Assembly (NCBI GenBank): GCA_026120185.1 | Contig: JANUWF010001217.1 | Location: forward strand, 1,782,001-1,846,000 | Source: Voacanga thouarsii | Taxonomy: Eukaryota; Streptophyta; Magnoliopsida; Gentianales; Apocynaceae | Length of the DNA stretch: 64,000 bases | Reading direction: 5' to 3' | Part shown: positions 35,801 to 47,377 of the stretch, piece by piece | How positions within the stretch are numbered: position 1 is the first letter of the stretch | Layout: each line of letters opens with the position of its first letter | Notes under the pieces: model-generated | Database searches by the model: none | What the model was told of the DNA's origin: nothing | The model's input: the letters and a program-made list of their open reading frames with translations, nothing else | Made by a program: the position numbers and the translations under genes

Positions 35801-38626
35801 AGGAAGTTAAGAATTGTTAGACGGTGCAGTGAGATCCTTCCCAGATACTATGATATCATTCCAATGCTCTATGAAGGATATAATTTTCTAGAGCAATTCA
35901 GTCAAACCAGTGTTATACAGCATCACCTTTCAGTTAGATGTACAAAAATATATAATTATGAATTAGAAGCATGAAATATATTAATCACTAAATTAGTATT
36001 AAAAAAACATCATGTTGCAATGCATCATTCAACATGACGACAAGAACAATTTGATATTGTATGGTACATTTTATGGCAGTTAAGTGGCTAAGAAAGCTTG
36101 TGCCTGCATGAACCTGCGGAACGAGATGAACATTCTTACTGTGAACAGCCCAAACATATAGCACAGTTGAGATCATTATCACTAAAATTAACCATAATAA
36201 GGAAACTGAATCACGGGAATAACTCAAAATGGCATCAAAATACTATTACTGTATAGCAATTATCCACAAACTAAATTACCATGGCCAAAAGAGCTGCAGC
36301 AGTCAATCCCGCACCAGTGCCCTTGACTTCCTGCACATGATAAAATTTAAGTTTCCTCATACTCAAAGTTCAAAAAGAGATATTCTGGTGACCTTAATGT
36401 ATGATCTAAGACTAATGAAAATAAACTTTAAACAGCTATTGCTAGCACTGCAAACAAACCTTTGTCAAAAGGTATGTTGCCCAAGAAGCAAATGCTGAGA
36501 ACACAGGGGCAGTAAACACACACACAGTTTCCACTGACAGAGGAATGTTCAAAGAATTTAACAACCTGTCATCATAAAGCATTAATTCAACACACCAATC
36601 TTCGCAAAACTGTGAAACACTAATAAACTTGATAGGTAAAGTCAATGAAAAGGAAAGAGAAAAACCGATGGAGAATTGGGTGAGAGAAATATCTTTATTT
36701 GCTTTGCCAAAATAGGATAACAAAAAGAATTTAGCGAACCTCCAAGACTTGTACAAAACTGCTGGAATTAAGTAATAGTAACCTATACATACCACCACAA
36801 GGTGCCTGCTGTCAATGTTAACCCGGGATAAACAGTTCCTCCAATCACACGGCCAAGAGGATACCTTCGATCAAGCAAAAGCTAGGTATTTTATTAGATA
36901 GTGCAATAACCAGGAGAAAAACAACAGTAAATGTTCAAAAGAACTTCGTCACTATTTTTTATAGCAATTACCAGGTACGATCGTCAAACCAATTCCAGAA
37001 ATCATATATTCCATTCTTCGTAAGAAACTGAAATAAAATAGATACCAGTCATATGGTGTGCAACATTTAGATGCAAGGATAAGATTCATTACTTCAAAGG
37101 GAAAAGTATAACATATCCATAAAAGGCAATGGGAAAAAATCAAGGTAACTACAACCAGCTGCCAGCTTGGTTAACTGGTAAGATTTGAACATCATAACAT
37201 ATTCAGATCAAGTTTAAAATATCTAAACACAAATCTTATGATAAGCCAAAAAAATACAGAAACTATTGGCTTTATCATGTTTCATCTCTTGTTAAATATA
37301 TTACTGGCTTGTTTTCCTCACATCAATCTGAAAAGTCGAACAAAAAACATCCAAATTATGGCCATAGAGCCATTTAACAAAAGGAATTAATTTCTGGCAG
37401 TACAAGCCAAATGAATCAAAATAAAGAGTGGAGCAATCAAATGAAAATTGAAATTGCATGGAGATGATAAAATTATATAGCTTGTATTTTCAGGATCATA
37501 TTGAAATGTACAGACATCCAGAACTCCAAGCCTCAATGAAACAATCGTCCCTCAGCTCTACCTCCATATTTCCACTTCATTTTGTAGGTGATTTTGGTCA
37601 GGAGCAGTACATTAACAATGTTGGGGCAGAATTGCCCCTCAAAGCTTTGAGTGATACTAAAAATCCCAACTTTGTTAACTAAAATCCCATGGGTCAAGAA
37701 TCCTATGATCAGAACAAAAACCTACACTGAGTTAACCACTGTTCTAGCTAAAAAACAAGAGCATATGATCTTGGCCAGAGATGGGGTTCCCTAATTCCAC
37801 CATGATCACCAGCTAACAGTTAAATATCCTTTAAATTGATCTCGTCCATGGTAATAATTGCCACAGGAAATGCTTTCAAAAGTTCACCTTCCATTAATGA
37901 GTATAACAAGAAGAAAATCACAAGCATCAACTTCATATCCTGTGGCATCTAGCCTAAAAGGCATATAAACGCATAAGCATTCACTAATAGCACATCATGC
38001 TTAAAAAAATTCATCATGCTTCAACTTGTGCAACTTGAACATTACTAAATCCTTCTCTACTGCAGTGAAATGCAACCATAACCAACAACTTTGCATAAGA
38101 GGCACTGGCCCAGAGAGCGATTGATTCTTAATTATGTAGTTATCGCATTTTCTCAGGCAAAAACAACTTGCTAAAAAGAAAGGGAAAGGGAATTGATGAA
38201 GCCAAACCTGAGTGACTCTGTAATTGAAATAAGGATCAAATTCATGAATTACACTCTCGTACTTAATCACCTGCAAGCAACCAGAGAAAAAAACAACACT
38301 AAGCACATTTCTCCAAAATCAAATTTGAGTAAAACAAATACATGACTCCTCCGCAACAATAACTCCCGAAGTCTTGTGAATTACACCACATTTCAACGAT
38401 CCGATCTAATTTTCCGACCTGGTTACACATCTATATATGAAGACACATATCCTAAGCGCAGAATTGTATGCATACACTAACAGATTGAGGACAAGAAGAG
38501 TTCACTTACAGAGAAGAGACGGATAGAGAAAGCGATAACGCCGATTAGCAGAAGAATGAGGAATGAGAGAACATTTCCAAAGGCGTTACGTAGAGTCGAT
38601 GGCCCCGAAGTCTCCGGGTCCGCCAT
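26843..38626 (-). CDS. STT3A: Oligosaccharyltransferase catalytic subunit STT3 (STT3A type), 790 aa, 23 exons
   Basis: Exons, minus strand: 38626-38510, 38270-38208, 37027-36972, 36864-36793, 36565-36460, 36330-36280, 35607-35512, 35313-35254, 35150-35037, 32988-32902, 32708-32605, 32281-32186, 31846-31726, 31601-31521, 31431-31300, 31195-30929, 30374-30231, 28906-28720, 28648-28551, 28083-28004, 27886-27799, 27083-26994 and 26905-26843. Phases agree throughout (2,373 nt) and every donor is GT. STT3 is the ER multi-membrane enzyme that transfers the lipid-linked glycan to Asn-X-Ser/Thr. Visible are the first acidic motif [10 protein letters not shown] (48-57), a second (SYDNEAVA, D169/E171), SVSEHQP (353-359), the sequon-binding WWDYG (593-597), sequons in [11 protein letters not shown], and a Lys/Glu-rich insert in exon 16. 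The C-terminus KKNPWH resembles the Arabidopsis KKNPWV end. The A versus B label follows Arabidopsis naming from memory. Confidence 0.96.
29228..29926 (+). mobile_element. hAT-like non-autonomous DNA transposon in STT3 intron 17
   Basis: The ends are inverted: CAGTGTTATTAAGGCG on the left, and CAAGGTTATTTAAGGCG when the right end is read on the minus strand. An exact 8-bp duplication ATTTACAT flanks it (29220-29227 and 29927-29934). CA..G termini with 8-bp duplications are hAT features. The subterminal regions are full of AAGGCG/GCCT steps. Inside, plus strand 29450-29555, a short acidic open stretch ending ESDDDDY-like before TAA may be the tail of a transposase. Confidence 0.8.
33686..34804. 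mobile_element. Long-TIR DNA element in STT3 intron 9
   Basis: About 50 bp at each end are clear inverted repeats (left TTAGCTGAACC..CCCCCACTTGTAGACC; right, reversed, TTAGCTGAACC..CCCCACTTGTGGACC). Weaker inverted similarity continues for about 230 bp inward. Flanks TTTGAGTG (33678-33685) and TTTGGGTG (34805-34812) could be an old 8-bp target duplication (7 of 8). Long inverted ends suggest a Mutator-like or fold-back element, but there is no transposase, so the superfamily is open. Confidence 0.65.
34085..34262. repeat. Perfect 89-bp tandem duplication
   Basis: 34085-34173 and 34174-34262 are identical. The repeat lies inside the long-TIR element, so it arose after that insertion or came with it. 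No divergence is visible, so it is probably recent. Confidence 0.92.
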
Positions 38627-39822
38627 TGACGGCCAAAACAAGCTGCTATCACACACTGACGGGAGAGAGTGAGCGTGGTTGTGAGGTTTTTGGTTTTAGG
38701 ATCATGAGCAAGACGAGAGAAGACTTTCCCCCAAGTTTGCAGAATGGCTCGTTATTTTGAAAGACAAAATTAACCTCGAGGGTTCTGAGGATTTACAACT
38801 TAATTCCAAAAAAGCGCTACGCCTTGCGTATATTCCTGGTTCGACTTCAGTAAGAGCCCGCGCCTTCTGTGGAAAAGGAGGGACTGGCAGGCAGCAAAGC
38901 GTATTCAGCAAGTGGTGCATCCGCCTCAATGAGCAACGTGGAGTTCTCTGATTGGTTTGTGATACCTGGCGTCGTTTCAATGGCCAGGCAGAGGATATTT
39001 AGAATGTTTCGATTTGGTCCCTAAATATTTGAAAAATATCTAAATAGTCCCTAAAAGTAAAATCCCAAACGTTATAAGAGTCCGTTAATTTACAAGGACG
39101 ATTCAACCCAAACCCTCCAGCGACTCCAGTCAACAAATTAACCATCTAAAAGCAACAAAAGAAAAGCAATAGGACCTCTTTGAATAATTCTCAAACTGTG
39201 AATATCACAATGGTAACTTCACGTAAAAAGAAGTCAGACGTACATCCTGCATAAGAGGGCACAAAAGTAACTTCATCTTCTTCTCTCTTTTTTTTTAAGT
39301 CAAATATTTTTATTCATAATAATTGTGTGGATTTATTTTCTCCTCTGTTGTTAAATAGGTTCCTTCACTAATTCTTTTTGTTTTTAATAGTTGGTTTCTA
39401 GGTAAAAGTAGACAATAATTTTTCTCAATCAATTAAAATCTAAAACTAGGTTCATGTCCCGTGTGTTATATGAATTGTTATGTTATTAAAATTCAATATA
39501 TTAATATTAAATATATATTATGTATTAACTTAATTAATTATTTAATTAGTTAAGATTTTAAAGTAACTTTAGATAGTATTTAAAAAATTATACATTTTAA
39601 TGTATTAATATTAAATATATATATATATAATATTCAAAGAATCACACATTTTAATATATTAATATTAAATACATATATATTTTATTAATTAATTTAATTA
39701 ATTAAGATTTTAAAGGAATTCAAATATAATTTTTATTTTTCTTTTAAAAAAATTTTATTTAGTCACGTGTCACCTTATGATACTTTCACGTATCGTAATA
39801 GTATACTTCATCTTCGACTTTT

Positions 39823-39880
<58 letters not shown>

Positions 39881-40405
39881 CTTTAATTTAAATTAGTAAT
39901 TTTTGTTTATCGATAACTATACTCGCAATTCATCATATTCTTTATTTAACCTAACTTTGATATCACATATTTAATAAATTTTTATTATATTCAAACAAAT
40001 TCATTTCAATTCAATTTTTATTACTTTCACAAATCTTTTTCTATGATTAAAAAAAAAGGCAAAGTTTTTAATTATAATACTACAATGAATTCCACAATCT
40101 TATAGTAAAGTCTCATTTACTAAAATCTATCTACAATAATCACTCATGTTTTGTATGTTTTCATATATTAAGGCATTCTAATCAACGTAAATGTATATCT
40201 CTGCATACTTAATATGTTAATCTTAATTATATATTGGGTAAGTTTCAAACTTACAAATTTGTTAGAAGAGTTCTTATAATGAATTTGTACTAGAATAACA
40301 AATAGGTTAATCAATTGGAAAACATTTTCCCGCTATCGGATTATAAGATTTTCTATTTTCGTTTTAGCCTCAAAATCATCCTAATATTGAATGCATAAAT
40401 CTAAA
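38627..40405. other. STT3 upstream region and AT-rich spacer
   Basis: The STT3 promoter must lie in the first few hundred bases above 38626. No convincing TATA box is seen. The rest is AT-rich with short degenerate repeats around TTAATATTAAATATATA (39490-39700). No coding sequence is recognised. Confidence 0.5.
39822..39879. repeat. Compound (CA)n(TA)n microsatellite
   Basis: About eight CA units run directly into about twenty TA units. It is a likely length polymorphism. Confidence 0.95.
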
Positions 40406-40971
40406 TGTGTATTCTAATTGTGAAGAAGAGAATGTTTTGTCTTCACAAAATTTTTATGTTTTTTTAATTTTTTATAAGTTTTTAATTAATAGTTTAGATT
40501 TAATGAAAGATATTTATTTTTTATGAATGTAAATTCAGATCTTCTGAATTTTTTTAGATAAATTTTTGAATGATCAAGATTTATTTGGTCGACATATCCA
40601 ATTTAATCATTTTTTAATTTTTTAATTTTCTTTTTTTAATTTTCCTTTTTCAAATTTGTAACTGTTGCCTAAAAAAACACAAAAACACAGCATTCTATTG
40701 TGTATTCTAATTGTGAAGAGGGGAATGATTTGTCTTTACAAAATTTTTATGTTTTTTATAAGTTTTTAATTAATGGTTTAGATTTAATGAAAGATATTTA
40801 TTTTTTATGAATGATGATTCAGATCTTATGAATTTTTTTAGATAACTTTTTGAATAGTCAAGATTTATTTTGTCATCATATCTAATTTAGTCATTTTACA
40901 ATATATATTTTTTTAATTTTCCTTTTTAAAATTTGTAACGGTTGCCTAAAAAGCACAAAAACACAGCATTC
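40406..40971. repeat. Tandem duplication with a period of about 293 bp
   Basis: Copy 1 is 40406-40698 and copy 2 is 40699-40971, both starting TGTGTATTCTAATTGTGAAG and ending AACACAGCATTC. They differ by scattered substitutions and small deletions, so the duplication is old. Confidence 0.85.
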
Positions 40972-40979
40972 CCTTGTCC

Positions 40980-41240
40980 AAATGTCGATACCAAATCCAT
41001 ATTCTCCATTGAGGTAGCCTTAGGTTTTTCTCTTCCTCTTCCTATTCCGCTCTCTTTGCCCAATTGTGAGCTCAAAAGCTGCAATTTTATAATTGATTTT
41101 CTCCTTTCTCCAACTACAAGGACGTTGCTGTCGAGTTTTATGTTGCAATGCATGATTCCTTTGTAGTGAATGTCTTTGAGACCCAGTAACACAATTTTGC
41201 ATCCATGGTTGCCAATTGAAGTCATGTGGTCGAGGGTTGA
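40980..41240 (-). pseudogene. Fragment of a Ser/Thr protein kinase (catalytic loop)
   Basis: A minus-strand frame reads YKGIMHCNIKLDSNVLVVGE (41180-41115), close to the HCDIKxxNVL catalytic loop of plant MAPKKK-like kinases, with the catalytic aspartate changed to asparagine. The DFG segment follows in another frame as YKIAAFEL (41091-41068), expected KIADFGL. The frame change and lost DFG Asp show a dead fragment. No other kinase subdomains are found nearby, so the assignment is moderate. Confidence 0.5.
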
Positions 41241-41765
41241 GGGTTTTAAATTTCGCCGCTAGGGATGACGGTGATACCGATGGTGAGGGCAGAACTGCAA
41301 CGTTCATGTTGAAGGCTAAAGAGGAAGAGGGAAGCGGAGGGGCAAAGTGAAGGAGAGTGAGGAGAGTGGGAAAATGGGAGGCGAGGTAGGGAGCAGATTT
41401 GCATCACGATGGCGAAGGCAGAGGAGGGTAGATGCACATGTTGCATTTGATTCAATAATGGCAAGAATTACTCAGTATTCTTGAACCTCAACTTGAATTC
41501 CCAGCAAAGCCCACCTTTTCTGGCAACGTAAAAGGCTACGAGACATACAGGAGAGGAGTTCGTTGGATAGGTTGCCTTAACTGAGTCTATCTCCTAAGGT
41601 TAGGTCGTGTGCCATGCCTGAATCTCTCTCTGAAGGGGCGAATTCCCCTTTCATTGCCAATTTTCCATCTGACTTGAGGTTTTGCTTATACTATGATTAC
41701 TAATTGCATTTTAGTAGCATTTAGTTTCTTGAGTAATAAGATTCTTTTTTTTTTTTTCAATGTGA
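41241..41765. other. Spacer between kinase fragment and TGS1-like pseudogene
   Basis: No supported feature. The first exon of the TGS1-like pseudogene should lie here but is not recognisable. Confidence 0.4.
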
Positions 41766-42581
41766 GTTGGAAAAGAAGTACTATGATTGGTTCCAACTCA
41801 AGATCGTGTATATGAATTTGCAGAACCTGTATTCCTTGAATTGCATGCAACTGCAATGCTCTGAAGATTTGGAACTCTCCAGGCAAATGAATAATTTGGG
41901 GCTTCCAGTTTGTTTTTATACAAACAAGGAGGTGATTGAATTCTTTTTTTTCATTATTGCTTCAATTAAGGCTTGATTTGGATGTAAAATGTTTGAGCTA
42001 AGCGAAACTTTAGTTTTAGGGGTTATCTTTGTTGAAATTTTGCAAAATATTTGGTTGAATCTCTTTAGTTTCCTAATTAGCAATCACCATGATTCAATGG
42101 GATTAGATTCCAAAATAAAGGTTTTTGTATTATATATAAATTGCACGGTCTTCTTTTCTTTATATCTAATGTTGACCTTGACTGCTTTGGCATTTTTCCG
42201 TGTGCAAGAGTTGTAAACTTTTGTTTGAAATATACACACTGTTGTGGCTAGGATTACATAATTGCCACAGGTTAAATGACATTTGTAGTTGTATGAAAAA
42301 TGGAAAAAAAAAATTTAATGTTGCTTGCTGGATGGGAAAACATCATTATTGCTAAGCTATCCATATATTGCCTTAGTGATTTTGTTTGCAAATAGGCAAT
42401 GACGGTTGAGAAAGTGCTTTTGTTAGTTCACTAGAAAACAACAGTTCATTGGCTTGTGACATTCTTTTTGCTATTTCTAAGTGATGCTTTTGTTTTTTCA
42501 TGATATGTGACATTGGGAAAGGTACAGGCAATTAGAGTTGAAAAGCCTCTGAGATGCAAGTCAAGTTACATGAATCATTGC

Positions 42582-42669
42582 ATCCTTAAACAATTTAACT
42601 CATTTATCTTGGGATGTTCAATGGGATCCTTAAACAATTTAACTCATTTATCTTAGGATGTCCAATGGG
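42582..42669. repeat. 44-bp tandem duplication
   Basis: 42582-42625 and 42626-42669 match except at two positions. It lies in an intron of the TGS1-like pseudogene. Confidence 0.9.
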
Positions 42670-43296
42670 ATGCAGTCCTTTTGCTGTTTAATATAAAGCT
42701 GGTATCTTCAAGCACTTGATATTCCAATATTATTTGCTATAATTTTTATCCTAATTTGACCATTCTACTTTATTTTATAGAAGAGGGCTGCAAATGGAGG
42801 GAAAAGAAAGGATATGAAGAAGAAGAAGAATCTTTATCATCGTAAAGAAATTGATAATTATTTGCTAAGTTCAGCTAGAGGAAGTGAGGGGGGAAGATAT
42901 CTTCAGTTATTCTTAGTGATGGAGAAAGCAATACCCTATGCTTAACATCTATGTTATGCCATAGTGAACAATTGTATTCTGATCTTAAAGGGAAGACCAA
43001 TACATTTGCCGATGATATATCTGCTCATGTATTGCATTATGGTCTTGATTATGACACTGGATTCCCAAATGATTTACTGAAAATGCGCATTCAGGTGGAG
43101 GTTGGTCAGAGATTAGACGGTGAATTTTCTTTAGGAAGCTATTTAGTATATGGTAGCAAGAGTTATGGAGGAAAGGGACTTGATAAAAAATGAGGGGGTT
43201 ATGCATGCATAAAAGCTTCTGTAATAGTAGATAATGAAACAGAAGTTGAGATATTGTGTAATGATATTGAGGTTGAGTAAGTGCATGAGTCTCAAT

Positions 43297-44814
43297 TGTT
43301 GGGGATATGCCTTAGAGTCAATTTGTACTTATACTATTGTCGTTATATTTTATATAATAATATGAGGCTTTCCTTTCCATGAATAATGCGTTTTGTTTTG
43401 TGGTCATCAAGTATGTGACTTGATAATCCAACAATGAATAAATGACTATTCTAAATATGTCCCTGATCATTTATTATTATTGGAACAATAATAAATTAAG
43501 ATTAGTATGTTTGTGACTGGATGACTATGTTTTACTGGTCATGAATATGTGATATCAAGTCAAAACATAAATAAATATTAAAGAACACTAATGTATTGGA
43601 TATGACCCACTGTGAGAGTACTTCATGGAACATGTCATAAATATTTTCTAACCATAATAATATTAAAAGTCCTTCGACCTAAATTCATCATAGTTTCCTA
43701 CTTGATAAATTCTGTATTTTGACGTTATCTAAAGTTGTCTTTAACCAGATAATAAATTAGACTACTGTTGGATATACAATAAATCAATGAGAGGAATATG
43801 ATTGATAGTGAAGGAATTTGTCCCTCTCAATTATGGGAGAGATATCCATGTGCCCTTTGATAAGTTAGACTATTAAAATGCATGACCGTGCTCAAATATA
43901 TCAATCTAAGATATTGATATCATTTGTTTGAATAATCTATTATGAAATCAAGAAATAATTGATTAAGCTTAATAAGGATGACATGTTCCGTGCCTTATGC
44001 TTAATCTGGATATCGTGTGACAAAAGGACTAAATATAAAATTATGGTTTGGTTCAAAGAGATCACCGATCTTCATTTAACTTGGATAGTTATAATGTTTT
44101 ATTAGAAACCGCTTATAACTTGTGGGCCATTTATATATGATTTAGGCACACTACCAGTGTTAAATGAACCTATAGGGTCACACAATAAGCGAACTTATTA
44201 GGTTATTTTTTTGGTGACCAGATTCGATGAATCTGGAAATATGTCTAAGTTAATCGAACTTAGAAAATTTACCAGATACAATGAATTTGGAAATATATCC
44301 ACATTCGATGTATCTGGATGATGTTTAGATTATAAAAATCTGACTCGATAAATTAATTAGTTAAATTACTGAGATAATGGCATAATCTTATCATATCAGT
44401 TTTAATTTAATTTGAATTTAAATTAAAATATGATAAGATATTATTAGGGTTGGACTCTAAGAGGTTTGGAGTGGGTTTTTAAGAAAACCCTAGCCGTCTT
44501 CTTGGGTGTGCCAATTTCTGTTGAGATATTCGTGCCTCTATTGATCAGAAAAAAAAACCTCTCAAACCCTAGGCGTTAGCACTCCCCGGGTAACGAGCGA
44601 GTTTGCGGTGTATATCCGATAGAGGACGTTCGCACACTGCAACGTCTAGTGATCGTTCGGATTGCACGTACAGTGACAGAATCGGAATCGAATGATATCG
44701 ATTACACCAAACAGAGGTAATTCTACAAACTTACGATCTTCTTAATCGTTTACTTGGATCCTCAGAAGGGATTCGTGAATGTTTTTCGCATTTAAGAGTC
44801 CACGAATCCTAACA
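43297..44814. mobile_element. Solo LTR (1,518 bp) inside the TGS1-like pseudogene
   Basis: Starts TGTTGGGGATATGCC and ends CGAATCCTAACA, giving TG...CA ends. It is flanked by an exact 5-bp duplication TCAAT at 43292-43296 and 44815-44819. There is no internal coding region, primer-binding site or second LTR, so it is the product of LTR-LTR recombination. Removing it with one TCAAT copy rejoins the pseudogene reading frame across the site. Confidence 0.9.
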
Positions 44815-46040
44815 TCAATCAGCAGCAGATTCACAGAGCGCAGAGCTGGTTGACTCTAATACAGTTGACAGCAGCAGCAACAGAGGTATTTTTAGAGACT
44901 GGAGAGCATATTTGGACAATTATTAGACGAGAACCTACTTTTATAATGTCACTACACACGAGTCTACATGGTACCTACGTCCAGGAAGGGAAGACCTAAC
45001 ATTTACAAATGCAGCTAATGATCTACCAGAACTAAGAATTGAGACACAAGAATCAAATACCAGCATTCCAAACTCTGGAGAATGTGATGAGCTGGAAAAT
45101 TCTTGTGTTGTGGATCTCAATATTGACTTGACCAATGAATCAAGAAATGATAACGGGTTATCTAATTTGACATTCACTAAGTCAAGAGGAAGTGATCTTT
45201 CTTCTGATAGTTTCTTCCAATGCCCTAATGGAAAAAAGAAAAAAGAAAATATGGAGGTTGAGATCATATGCAAAATACTCCACTACAAATGAAGGTTAGC
45301 TATTTTGTTGCATGTTTATACTAACACTTCACTTGACTCTTTCATCAGATAGTTGTTGTGTTTTCCTTTTACTATTTGGTACTTCTCATCATACAGGTCT
45401 TGTGTTAATGTAGGAACATGACAGGTTTAAGTTGCATATTTTTTGCGATTAAAATAACATTGGTGCTGTTTTTTACTCTGAGAAGGACACAAAGATATAG
45501 ATTTATAGGATTGCAACTTGCGTATAGGATGAGGTGGAATACTGATATTGTGAACCCTTTAGGAGATAAAGGTTGACCTTATGCTGAAAACACTTTCTAA
45601 ATGGCTCTGCATTATGATTTTGTTGAAGGAGAATATTCTTCTAAGAAAATTCAACTGATGTAACTTCTGCTGAAACATTTTAATTATGTTCTCTCTGATG
45701 GCTATGTAGGAGGAAAATGGATTTAAGTTGGTTGGTGTACTACATGCTAACAAGGTGTCATATATCTTATTTTAGCTTTGCAGAATAAGAAAAGCAATAA
45801 CTAATCTAAAATGGCAATTTTTTCAATTTCAGAATTCCTAAATTTGTCTTTTTATGGTTATTGCACCTCGTACTCATACCTGCAACATAACAAGTTTGTA
45901 TCCTGACAACTCGCGGTTTTTGCAGAAGGATAGTTCCAAGGAATTTTAGAAGAAATATGTCCCAGTATTAGCAAATATTGGTGGTAGAGATACCATCTAT
46001 TTTTCAGATTCAATGAAGGAATATAAATGGATGTTGTTCT

Positions 46041-47367
46041 GAGGAGTTTAAATAGTTTCAGTCATAAATTTGACAAGCTTGACAGTTTTGACTTTGAATT
46101 CATGCTAAAGATATTGTACCAGTTGGGATGTTATACTCTTTCTTGGATAAAAGACTAGAAGCACCTTGGTGGGAGATGGATGTAAGGTCTTTTTATTTTA
46201 TTTTGGTTTTAGTTTTAACTTTTGAATTGTTATTCTTCAGAAGATACACATAGTGTAATAGAATATCATGTAAATTAAAAAACTATATAATTTAACTCAA
46301 AACGTTAAATAACCACTAAAAAATAATATAGAATTATTCATTATATATTATATATAAATAATATATTAGTTATGATATAATGGACCATATGATAATAATA
46401 GATTCATATGAATTAGTTATGTAAATTAAAAAAAATAATAAAAGATTACAAAATAATAGATATTAGATTAATTATCCTAATATTATTCTTAATTTATCTA
46501 TTATTTTTTTTTTAAAATTTTTATCCTTTGACAAATAATAGATTTTTGCTTTTTATTTCCCGGACTAAAAAATTCAAACAATGTATATGCATGTGGTGTT
46601 TCATGCACATTAGAAGTGCAGAGACCATGACCTACTTTAAAAAAGGCATATGGTGATAGTATGTGCAAGGTGTTGCATGTAAGAGCCTGATACTTGTTTA
46701 GTGGTCTCAACACTATTGAAAGAAGAGGATACTGAAGCATGGGGCCTTTGTTGAATGTGATTTTCCTTTTTTTAGTTTTAAGTAATGTGCGATTAAAATT
46801 TTCTTTCTTTGTTGTATCCTTAGTGATTAATGTTGGGGTTTGTGTACATGATGGTCATATACATGTAGGGTTTGCAGATCAAATGACGAAGTTTATGGTG
46901 ACAAAGTCAACTTCTCTTCCTTTACATTAGGTCTAGATCAAATGATTCCCTTACTCTGAAAGTTATGAATTTTCTTTTTCACGAATAAATAAAGCACACA
47001 TTTGAAAATGTGATTTCCTTTAAGATTCTTGAAATCTTGCTATCACACAAAATAATTAGAATAAGAAATTTTAGAAGTTAAAAAGTTTTCATCTTTGATA
47101 GGTGTTAATACTCTTTGGTACATTTGTATTGACATTTTCTATCAGTCAAAGTACAAAGATTTATCCCTAACGTAAAACTTGTGACGTTTGCGAATTTTTC
47201 ATTTTATCATTCTTCCTTTAGTATAATAGGAAGCAAGATTAAATTTTTTGGTTTCCTGGATAGTTTTACATTTTCATGTTTCGTACTTCAGCTTAGCTTT
47301 AGTTTCTTGAACCTTTGGCAATTTTCTTTAAGTGTATGGTTTTTATTTAATTATTTGCAAATCACAG
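46041..47367. other. Spacer between two pseudogenes
   Basis: AT-rich. The missing first exons of the P5CR pseudogene would be expected here, but I cannot recognise the NAD(P)-binding GFIGAGKMAE motif. A piece at 46766-46799 recurs at 54912-54949. Confidence 0.4.
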
Positions 47368-47377
47368 TTAAACTTGT

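Larger units (their letters stand above)
41766..46040 (+). pseudogene. TGS1-like (WW-domain trimethylguanosine synthase) pseudogene
   Basis: Plant TGS1 proteins combine an N-terminal WW region with a cap-hypermethylating methyltransferase. In order on the plus strand: EDLELSRQMNNLGLPVCF then YTNKE ending at 41931 before a GT; an intron to 42780; KRAANGGKRKDMKKKKN from 42781; a frame change near 42900; and TAA/TGA stops near 42942, 43191 and 43278. A solo LTR sits in the exon at 43297-44814. After it comes the WW region DWRAYLDNY (then a stop) and FYNVTTHESTWY (44905-44970). A further piece, KYWW-stop-RYHLF then RFNEGI-stop-MD (45970-46040), fits the conserved KYWCQRY region. The methyltransferase core is absent. 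Introns are kept, so this is a decayed gene copy and not a retrocopy. Family resemblance is from memory. Confidence 0.72.
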
